NCBI GenBank assembly: GCA_950097015.1
Contig: CATNEN010000001.1
Location: forward strand, 14,997,001 to 15,061,000
Reading direction: 5' to 3'
Length of the DNA stretch: 64,000 nucleotides
Source of the DNA: Macrostomum hystrix
Taxonomy: Eukaryota > Platyhelminthes > Macrostomidae
Shown here: piece after piece, positions 12,001 through 19,502 of the stretch
How positions within the stretch are numbered: the stretch's first letter is position 1
Layout: each line of letters begins with the position of its first letter
The notes under the pieces: model-generated
Told to the model about the DNA's origin: nothing
Seen by the model: only the letters and a program-made list of their open reading frames with translations
Database searches by the model: none
Translations under genes and position numbers: made by a program

Positions 12001-12279
12001 CTGCAGCGAGACGGCAAAAAGGCGACAGAAAAAGCGGCCAAAGCGGCTGCCAAGGCCAGCTTAGAGGAGCGAGGGAGCCTGCCAGCTCAGAAGATGTTTC
12101 TCAATGATAAGGACAAGTACTCGGCCTTCGACGAGCGCGGCATGCCGACGCACGACGCCCAGGGCAAGGAGATGAGCAAATCAGCGCTCAAGAAGCTTCA
12201 GAAACTGTGGGACACTCAGGACAAGCGCCACTCCGATTGGTTGAAATCCCAGAGCTCCGCCGTCGACAAGAATTCCTAA
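3068..12279 (+). CDS. CARS1: Cysteinyl-tRNA synthetase, cytosolic, six exons
   Basis: Class I aminoacyl-tRNA synthetase that charges tRNA-Cys in the cytosol. Coding exons: 3068-3370, 5845-6255, 7560-7975, 8941-9526, 10846-11289, 12007-12279. All junctions are GT-AG and in phase, giving 810 residues, in the range of animal CARS1. HIGH-type motif HMGH is at 64-67 and KMSKS at 391-395. Zinc ligands expected from bacterial CysRS are C55 (YSCGPTVYD), C333 (WHIEC), H358 and E362 (FPHHDNE). The C-terminus has the animal-type Lys/Ala-rich segment followed by [17 protein letters not shown] and a Lys-rich tail. The ATG at 3068 is chosen because a strong acceptor lies 8 nt upstream; an in-frame upstream ATG at 2984 lies before that acceptor. 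Every intron contains a different tandem array, and intron 3's array copies the exon 4 splice boundary. Exon boundaries are inferred from motifs and phase. Confidence 0.93.
3540..5760 (+). repeat. 45/90-bp higher-order minisatellite in CARS intron 1
   Basis: About 2.2 kb of roughly 45-bp monomers alternating between a GATGGTTGAGATCTCAC type and a GATGTTTAAGATCTCAC type, so the effective period is about 90 bp. Larger blocks recur: the variant CATGGAGTAGATGG appears near 3.96, 4.42 and 5.23 kb. Monomers contain palindromic GAGATCTC and, in one type, CTCACCATCAG. It fills almost the whole intron and decays towards both ends. Confidence 0.95.
6330..7105 (+). repeat. 26-bp minisatellite in CARS intron 2
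   Basis: About 30 near-perfect copies of a 26-bp unit containing CTTGTTCAGGATTCTTCAGG, differing mainly at one position (CCTC versus CCAC). Because 26 is not a multiple of three, a stop-free unit leaves long frames open. The resulting 280-308 codon frames are repeat artefacts inside an intron. Confidence 0.95.
7195..7545 (+). repeat. Degenerate tandem repeat, rest of CARS intron 2
   Basis: Loose repetition of words such as CAGACCTTCAGG, GGCCATGGTCTCAGAC and CATAGTCTGAGA, with a period near 22-24 bp. It runs to within about 30 nt of the exon 3 acceptor at 7558-7559. It shares the TTCAGG core of the neighbouring 26-bp array and may be an older decayed relative. Confidence 0.7.
7995..8075 (-). 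mobile_element. tRNA-like SINE fragment in CARS intron 3
   Basis: The minus strand carries TTAGAGC (A-box-like) and, about 45 nt on, GAGTTCGAATTTC (B-box-like), in the order and rough spacing of a tRNA-derived Pol III promoter. No full cloverleaf can be drawn. It is probably a decayed SINE head, antisense to CARS. Confidence 0.4.
8290..8972 (+). repeat. 40-bp minisatellite made from the exon 4 splice acceptor, CARS intron 3
   Basis: Units end in ATATCCCATCAG and begin with GTACTTCCTACACTCCGG followed by CCACCTCACAAT. The real exon 4 begins at 8941 with the same 30 bases, coding [10 protein letters not shown], after the same CCATCAG. The array therefore amplified the 3' splice site together with the start of the exon. 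CAG|GT junctions fall at 8311, 8346, 8381, then every 40 bp from 8421 to 8941. That is 17 in all, 16 of them upstream of the true one. Early units are shorter and more diverged. Confidence 0.95.
9640..10830 (+). repeat. 25-bp minisatellite in CARS intron 4
   Basis: About 47 copies of a 25-bp unit containing ACTAGGATATCCCATTCC followed by CATAGAC, with variants (GGGATTTCC, AATATCC) in an irregular higher-order pattern. The reverse complement of the same unit forms the array at 13.57-15.35 kb. It fills nearly all of intron 4 and ends about 20 nt before the exon 5 acceptor at 10844-10845. Confidence 0.95.
11380..11950 (+). repeat. 28-bp minisatellite in CARS intron 5
   Basis: About 17 copies of a unit containing TTGTCTCCCAGATCCC, then a T run and GAATTA. 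The first copies include a variant with CATATAATATGGG. Each unit has a pyrimidine tract followed by CCCAG, resembling a 3' splice site on the sense strand. It ends about 60 nt before the true exon 6 acceptor (CTGCAG, 12001-12006). Confidence 0.92.
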
Positions 12280-12502
12280 CTTTTGTCAGTCTGTGAAAAA
12301 ATATTAAACTGAAAACGCTACTGATACTACTCACCTACTACTGACTGGCGATATTATTCAGCTGTGCTCGTTGTTTTGCTTCTGCTTTTTTGCAAAGAAA
12401 CAAAACAAATCCTTTTTTTGACCATGTCCTCCTGACTTCGGTGAACTTCGGTGTTTAATTTGTTTTATCCAGTTTAAAAATTTCCGGTTTATTTGGTCAA
12501 TT

Positions 12503-12508
12503 AATAAA
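12503..12508 (+). terminator. Candidate poly(A) signal of CARS
   Basis: AATAAA about 225 nt after the CARS stop codon, in AT-rich DNA. It is the first canonical hexamer downstream and a plausible 3'-end signal. Confidence 0.55.
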
Positions 12509-12649
12509 ATTGGTGAAAATTACCAAGCTCCATTTTTATAAATCATGCACTGACGTGTTCTGTGTCTTACTTCAATTTTAAATTAAATGTGTGCTAAAAC
12601 TATTCAGTAAAACATGCCTTCGCCCCTCACTTCACCTATGCTTTCTGTC

Positions 12650-13085
12650 TCTTATCTGTCTTATTTCTCATCTCTCCACTGTCTCATGTCTCCCCTGTCT
12701 AATCTCCCCCGTGTCTCATCTCTCCCCTGTCTAATCTCTCCCCTGTCTAATCTCTCCCCTGTCTAATCTCTCCCCTGTCTAATCTCTCCCCTGTCTAATC
12801 TCTCCCCTGTCTAATCTCTCCCCTGTCTAATCTCTCCCGTGTCTCATCTCTACCCTGTCTAATCTCTCCCGTGTCTCATCTCTACCCTGTCTAATCTCTC
12901 CCCTGTCTAATCTCTCCCCTGTCTAATCTCTCCCCTGTATAATTTCTCCCATGTCTCATCGCTCCCCTGTCTAATCTCTCCTCTGTCTCATCTCTCCCGT
13001 GTCTCATCTCTCCCATGTCTCATCTCTCTCCGTGTCTAATCTCTCCCATGTCTCATCGCTCCTGTATCTCTCCTCTCCTCTTCTC
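12650..13085 (+). repeat. 16-bp pyrimidine-rich minisatellite
   Basis: About 25 copies of a 16-bp unit containing CTCTCCCCTGTCTAAT, with CATC and GTGTC variants. It lies just downstream of CARS and decays into a CT-rich tract that ends in CTTCAAAG at about 13097. Confidence 0.9.
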
Positions 13086-13119
13086 TCTTCAAAGCCGCCG
13101 CTTTGGCCACAGAGGTATG

Positions 13120-13560
13120 TAAAACAAACAGTCGTCTTGCCTTGACAATTGCGAAACTAATGTAAGTCAGATAAATTAAAATAATAGTTTTCAAGCAAGC
13201 CGCTTTCAGTGTGTGATGAATGCAATTTCAATGTGCAAGTAAATTTGCAGCTATAATGCAAGCTATATCTTGATGGACTATTATTCGTATAGATTTATTG
13301 CCGCTTAGCTTTATTCTTTCTTTCTTTCCTTCAAGTGATCGTTAGTTACAAATTAATTTTATTTAATGATTTAAATATAACTGAGCGAATCCTTATTTAA
13401 TGTCTACTCAGTAATTATGTTCAATGCTGACATGGTTAGACTTTATTGACAGAGCAGAACTATATTTGTTTTGAATTGGTGATTCGCAAATAAAAGAGCT
13501 TACATTTTCTTGTGGATTTAATTGCCAGTATTTTTATCAGATGTCTGTTGTTCTATGTAA
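13120..13560. other. AT-rich intergenic DNA, no gene seen
   Basis: Unique AT-rich sequence between two arrays. No reading frame, RNA gene or SINE was recognised. Confidence 0.5.
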
Positions 13561-13566
13561 ATTGTT

Positions 13567-15350
13567 GGATATCCCAGTGTCTATGGGAATGGGTCATACT
13601 AGTGTCTATCGGAATGGGATATCCTAGTGTCTATGGGAATGGGATATCCTAGTGTCTCTGGGAATGGGATATCCTAGTGTCTCTGGGAATGGGATATCCT
13701 AGTGTCTATGGGAATGGGATATCCTAGTGTCTATGGGAATGGGATATCCTAGTGTCTATGGGAATGGGATATCCCAGTGTCTATGGGAATGGGACATACT
13801 AGTGTCTATCGGAATGGGATATCCTAGTGTCTATGGGAATAAGATATCCCAGTGTCTATGGGAATGGGATATCCTAGTGTCTATGGGAATGGGACATACT
13901 AGTGGCTATCGGAATGGGATATCCTAGTGTCTATGGGAATGGGATATCCCAGTGTCTATGGGAATGGGATATCCTAGTGTCTATGGGAATGGGATATCCT
14001 AGTGTCTATGGGAATGGGATATCCCAGTGTCTATGGGAATGGGACATACTAGTGTCTATCGGAATGGGATATCCTAGTGTCTATGGGAATAAGATATCCC
14101 AGTGTCTTTGGAAATGCGATATCCTAGTGTCTATGGGAATAGGACATCCTAGTTTCTATGGGAATGGGATATCCTGTCGTCTATGGGAATGGGATATCCT
14201 AGTGTCTATGGGAATGGGACATACTAGTGTCTATCGGAATGGGATATCCTAGTGTCTATGGGAATGGGATATCCTAGTGTCTCTGGGAATGGGATATCCT
14301 AGTGTCTCTGGGAATGGGATATCCTAGTGTCTATGGGAATGGGATATCCTAGTGTCTCTGGGAATGGGATATCCTAGTGTCTCTGGGAATGGGATATCCT
14401 AGTGTCTATGGGAATGGGATATCCTAGTGTCTATGGGAATGGGATATCCTAGTGTCTATGGGAATGGGATATCCCAGTGTCTATGGGAATGGGACATACT
14501 AGTGTCTATCGGAATGGGATATCCTAGTGTCTATGGGAATAAGATATCCCAGTGTCTATGGGAATGGGATATCCTAGTGTCTATGGGAATGGGACATACT
14601 AGTGGCTATCGGAATGGGATATCCTAGTGTCTATGGGAATGGGATATCCCAGTGTCTATGGGAATGGGATATCCTAGTGTCTATGGGAATGGGATATCCT
14701 AGTGTCTATGGGAATGGGATATCCCAGTGTCTATGGGAATGGGACATACTAGTGTCTATCGGAATGGGATATCCTAGTGTCTATGGGAATAAGATATCCC
14801 AGTGTCTTTGGAAATGCGATATCCTAGTGTCTATGGGAATAGGACATCCTAGTTTCTATGGGAATGGGATATCCTGTCGTCTATGGGAATGGGATATCCT
14901 AGTGTCTATGGGAATGGGACATACTAGTGTCTATCGGAATGGGATATCCTAGTGTCTATGGGAATGGGATATCCTAGTGTCTATGGGAATGGGATATCCT
15001 AGTGTCTATTGGAATGGGATATCCTAGTGTCTATGGGAATGGGACATACTAGTGTCTATCGGAATGGGATATCCTAGTGTCTATGGGAATGGGATATCCT
15101 AGTGTCTATGGGAATGGGATATTCTAGTGTCTATGGGAATGGGACATACTAGTGTCTATCGGAATGGGATATCCTAGTGTCTATGGGAATGTGATATCCT
15201 AGTGTCTTTGGGAATGGGATATACTAGTGTCTATGGTAATGGGATATACTAGTGTCTATGGGAATAGGACATCCTAGTTTCTATGGGAATGGGATATACT
15301 AGTGTCTATGGGAATAGGACATCCTAGTTTCTATGTGAATGGGATATCCT
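13567..15350 (-). repeat. 25-bp minisatellite, inverse orientation to the CARS intron 4 array
   Basis: About 71 copies of the reverse complement of the unit at 9.64-10.83 kb; here the plus strand reads CTATGGGAATGGGATATCC followed by TAGTGT. A block of about 680 bp starting near 13605 recurs from 14305 at an offset of exactly 700 bp (28 units), with no difference I could see. The array lies in the gap between convergent CARS and the Ly6 gene. Confidence 0.95.
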
Positions 15351-15359
15351 TTGTATCTT

Positions 15360-15850
15360 AAAAATAATTGGATATCCGAGTGTTTGACAGGGATTTTATC
15401 GCTGAAAGGGATCAGTTTACTGTATTTAATTATGGGTTTTAGTGATAGGACTAGTCGACAAATATTGCGAAAGAACTGTGAATAGTTAAATGTCGACTCC
15501 GTTAAAGGAGTTATTTAATTCGATAACATGATCAAGAAATCGCAAATATTAATAGTTCATTTAAATTTCACACTGTGCGCTGAGCAAAATACACGACCGA
15601 ACAGACGAATAAGAGCGCTTTTCATCATATCATTCATACAATGATAACGGTTATGAACGCCATTCGGTTCTGATCCAGAAGGAAAGATCACGTGTTCATA
15701 ATTAAGTGTTATTACATAACTCTAAAAGTAAAATGAAAAAAAGTAAAATATTGGTCCTTTAACAACAGTGCCTGATTTTTGTGCCTATATGTATCGAAAA
15801 AACATTTAAAAGTGAAAGAATCCACTACAAATTCGTAGTCTAGGATATTG
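15360..15850. other. 3' flank of the Ly6-like gene
   Basis: Unique AT-rich sequence downstream, in minus sense, of the Ly6-like stop codon. It presumably holds that gene's 3' UTR. No other gene was seen. Confidence 0.4.
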
Positions 15851-15851
15851 T

Positions 15852-18498
15852 TTAATTCTGTTTAGCAAAATATAGAAAAATAAGTGACAAATTTAATAAC
15901 ATCATGCTAGTAGGTCTACTATCAGTAGCTGAATTGCACATGTTCTCCCGGCAGAAGCAAATTGTGCCTTTACCGGTGCGCGATTCGGATATGCAAACTG
16001 GCGTGTTCTGCGAGAACCTGATGTCCATTGTGGTGGAACAGGTGCGCACAATGTTTGTCTCGCCGCCTGGAATCAAACCGAACACGATAGATTCAGCTGT
16101 TAGACACAATGTGCAACTGTTAGACACAATATCAAACTGTTAGATACCATATCCAACTGTTAGACACAATATCCCCCTGTTAGACCCCATATCCCCCTGT
16201 TAGACACAATATCCCTCTGTTAGACACAATATCCCTCTGTTAGACACAATATCCACAATATCCCCCTATTAGACACAATATCCCCCTGTTAGACACAATA
16301 TCCCTCTGTTAGACACAATATCCCCCCCTGTTAGACCCAATATCCCCCTGTTAGACCCAATATCCCCCTGTTAGACACAATATCCCCCTGTTAGACCCAA
16401 TATCCCCCTGTTAGACACAATATCCCCCTGTTAGACACAATATCCCCCTGTTAGACCCAATATCCCCCTGTTAGACACAATATCCCCCTGTTAGACACAA
16501 TATCCCTCTGTTAGACACAATATCCCTCTGTTAGACACAATATCCCTCTGTTAGACACAATATCCATCTGTTAGACACAATATCCCTCTGTTAGACACAA
16601 TATCCCCCTGTTAGACACAATATCCCTCTGTTAGACACAATATCCACAATATCCAACTGTTAGACACAATATCCCTCTGTTAGACACAATATCCCTCTGT
16701 TAGACACAATATCCCTCTGTTAGACCCAATATCCCCCTGTTAGACACAATATCCCCCCCTGTTAGACCCAATATCCCCCTGTTAGACCCAATATCCCCCT
16801 GTTAGACACAATATCCCCCTGTTAGACCCAATATCCCCCTGTTAGACACAATATCCCCCTGTTAGACACAATATCCCCCTGTTAGACCCAATATCCCCCT
16901 GTTAGACACAATATCCCCTGTTAGACACAATATCCCTCTGTTAGAGTACTCGAGAAGCGCATTCTGTAGACTCACCACTCAGGGGCACTTTGACCCATTT
17001 GATGCAGAAGCCGTCGCACATCACCGTACTAATGTTGTATTTTACAATTGCGGCTGGACTCGAACCCGCGACCCCCGGAGTCGCGCTATTATGCAGCCGC
17101 TTGAATTCGGCTTTCACGTGGGGATCGAAGGGGTCGCGGCAGTAGCGGACTCCGGGCGACTCAGGCAGGGCCGACTCCGTTGAGCACTGGATGCAGCTCA
17201 CCGCCCGTCCTTCGGGTGCGGGTGAGAAAATTGCGAGACTGTTGAGATTAGATTATGAGAGATAAGACTGATGAGATTAGATTATGAGAGATAAGACTGA
17301 TGAGATTAGATTATGAGAGATAAGGCTGATGGGATTAGATTATGAGAGATAAGACTGATGGGATTAGATTATGAGAGATAAGACTGATGAGATTAGATTA
17401 TGAGAGATAAGACTGATGAGATTAGATTATGAGAGATAAGACTGATGAGATTAGATTATGAGAGATAAGGCTGATGAGATTAGATTATGAGAGATAAGAC
17501 TGATGAGATTAGATTATGAGAGATAAGACTGATGAGATTAGATTATGAGAGATAAGACTGATGAGATTAGATTATGAGAGATAAGACTGATGTGATTAGA
17601 TTATGAGAGATAAGACTGATGAGATTAGATTATGAGAGATAATACTAATGAGATTAGATTATGAGAGATAAGGCTGATGAGATTAGATTATGAGAGATAA
17701 GACTGGTGAGATTAGATTATGAGAGATAAGACTGATGAGATTAGATTATGAGAGATAAGGCTGATGGGATTAGATTATGAGAGATAAGGCTGATGAGATT
17801 AGATTATGAGAGATAAGACTGATGAGATTAGATTATGAGAGATAAGACTGATGAGATTAGATTATGAGAGATAAGACTGATGAGATTAGATTATGAGAGA
17901 TAAGACTGATGTGATTAGATTATGAGAGATAAGACTGATGAGATTAGATTATGAGAGATAATACTAATGAGATTAGATTATGAGAGATAAGACTGATGAG
18001 ATTAGATTATGAGAGATAATACTAATGAGATTAGATTATGAGAGATAAGACTGATGAGATTAGATTATGAGAGATAAGGCTGATGGGATTAGATGATCAC
18101 AGAAATGAAACTAGATGACGATTAGATCGTGAGACTAGATGATGAGATTATCGATTGTGAGACTGGTGAGATTAGATAATGAGCTTGATAAGACTAAACT
18201 AAAAACTTTGAGATCAAGTGTGATTTTTTGAGATCGGACTTGATAATTACAAGAATTGGTTCAATCTAGCCATCGGTCGAATTTCACCTACCCCAGTCTT
18301 GTATCAAAGTTTAGATTATTCTGTTCCTGTATTTCTCACAGCAGGTTTTGATACATCAAATACAAAACCAAATTGATTCACACTGCTACTCACTGTAGCA
18401 CTCGTTCTCGGCGTCTGAGCCAGCAGCTTCAACTGGCTTTGTCAAGGAGCTCGGCAACAGCAGGCATAACAGCTGGCCGAGTATGCTGGTGTGGATTA
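15852..18498 (-). CDS. Ly6/uPAR (quiver-like) GPI-anchored protein, partial
   Basis: Small secreted three-finger (LU-domain) protein; in animals this family sits on the cell surface by a GPI anchor, and quiver/sleepless members modulate channels. Exons in coding order: 18394-18498, 16976-17209, 15852-16066. Phases match (2+1, 2+1, 2). The first encodes a hydrophobic signal segment (SILGQLLCLLLPSS). The second starts the domain with SCIQC, then YCRDPFDPH and CDGFCIKW. The third has VRTC, PVC, ICFC, MCN, then a hydrophobic tail typical of a GPI signal and TAA. The ten-cysteine pattern with terminal C-N is diagnostic. Donors are GTGAGT; acceptors are CCGCAG, CCGAAG and ATTCCAG. The start exon is not certain; a 16-nt candidate (ATG at 19345-19347, donor at 19331) joins in frame. 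Both introns are filled by arrays. A tRNA-like stretch is translated within exon 2. No specific orthologue is claimed. Confidence 0.75.
16090..16945 (-). repeat. 20-bp minisatellite in Ly6-like gene, last intron
   Basis: About 41 copies; the plus strand reads TATCCCCCTGTTAGACACAA with C/T and A/C variants. On the gene's sense strand each unit contains GTCTAACAG, a branch-point-like CTAAC joined to an AG. The array fills the intron between 16067 and 16975 and stops about 25-30 nt from each splice site. Confidence 0.93.
17050..17100 (-). other. tRNA-like sequence inside a coding exon
   Basis: Read on the minus strand, 51 nt are closed by a perfect 7-bp acceptor-like stem (GCGGCTG / CAGCCGC). 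They also contain a 5-bp stem (GCGAC / GTCGC) with a 7-nt loop and a B-box-like GGGTTCGAGTCC. There is no D arm, so it is not a functional tRNA gene. It sits wholly inside exon 2 of the Ly6-like gene and is translated as SATPGVAGSSPA, the kind of peptide produced when tRNA-derived DNA is read in frame. Confidence 0.5.
17225..18095. repeat. 29-bp minisatellite in Ly6-like gene, upstream intron
   Basis: About 30 copies of a 29-bp unit containing GAGATTAGATTATGAGAG followed by ATAAGACTGAT, with GGCTGATGGG and AATACTAATG variants arranged in repeated blocks. It occupies most of the intron between 17210 and 18393. Confidence 0.95.
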
Positions 18499-18629
18499 CT
18501 GCGGGTCAATACAGGATGCAACTGGATTAGAGGATTAGGGTTAGCACACGCGTGGGATTTAAACAAATTTTAGTCTAGTCACATAAACACTAAATTATTT
18601 GAGTGAGAGACTAGAAGGTAGAGTGAGAT

Positions 18630-19125
18630 TTTGAGAATGGAGGGTGAGACTGGGAGAATGGAGGGTGAGACTGGGAGAATGGAGGGTGAGACTGGGAGAA
18701 TGGAGGGTGAGACTGTGAGAATGGAGGGTGAGACTGTGAGAATGGAGGGTGAGACTGTGAGAATGGAGGGTGAGACTGTGAGAATGGAGGGTGAGACTGT
18801 GAGAATGGAGGGTGAGACTGGGAGAATGGAGGGTGAGACTGTGAGAATGGAGGGTGAGACTGTGAGAATGGAGGGTGAGACTGGGAGAATGGAGGGTGAG
18901 ACTGGGAGAATGGAGGGTGAGACTGTGAGAATGGAGGGTGAGACTGGGAGAATGGAGGGTGAGACTGTGAGAATAGAGGGTGAGACTGGGAGAATGGAGG
19001 GTGAGACTGGGAGAATGGAGGGTGAGACTGTGAGAATGGAGGGTGAGACTGGGAGAATGGAGGGTGAGACTGGGAGAATGGAGGGTGAGACTGTGAGAAT
19101 GGAGGGTGAGACTGTGAGATCTAAA
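18630..19125. repeat. 21-bp minisatellite
   Basis: About 23 copies of GAGAATGGAGGGTGAGACTG plus one base (G or T variant). The 21-bp unit leaves a 168-codon frame (repeating R-M-E-G-E-T-G/V) that has no other coding features. It is probably intronic or upstream of the Ly6-like gene. Confidence 0.93.
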
Positions 19126-19129
19126 GTGG

Positions 19130-19500
19130 TTTGCTAAAGTGGTTAGTTGATGTTAGAAATATAAAGATACGATGACAGACCATACTAACAAATCAAAAGT
19201 GAGTACACTTATTGTTACTTAGATATGCTCAATAATTCATATTTAACACGCATGCTAGCACTTAAGCTCTTTTTCACTCACTCACTCACTCATTCATACA
19301 TTAGGCAATCTTGTTTAATTTCTGTCTATACATAAATGTGTCTGCATGTTATCGGCTGAATAACTATAGCTGCAGTTGTTGCAGCGGCAGTTAGTGGACA
19401 GGAAATGAAGTAATAAAGTGAAAAAAGTAACTTTTTTCCGGACAATTTACTGTCATATTCAGACTTACGGTAACACTAAGGTACAATATATACTCACTCA
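19130..19500. other. Unique island between arrays
   Basis: About 370 bp of unique sequence with a short CACT run. The minus strand holds a possible 16-nt first coding exon for the Ly6-like gene (19332-19347, M-Q-T-H-L then a GTATAG donor). It joins in frame to the signal-peptide exon but has weak splice signals. Confidence 0.25.
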
Positions 19501-19502
19501 CA

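Noticed and set aside
16090-16945. CRISPR array
   Set aside because: The repeats are directly contiguous with no unique spacers, and the sequence is eukaryotic; the same applies to all other arrays here.
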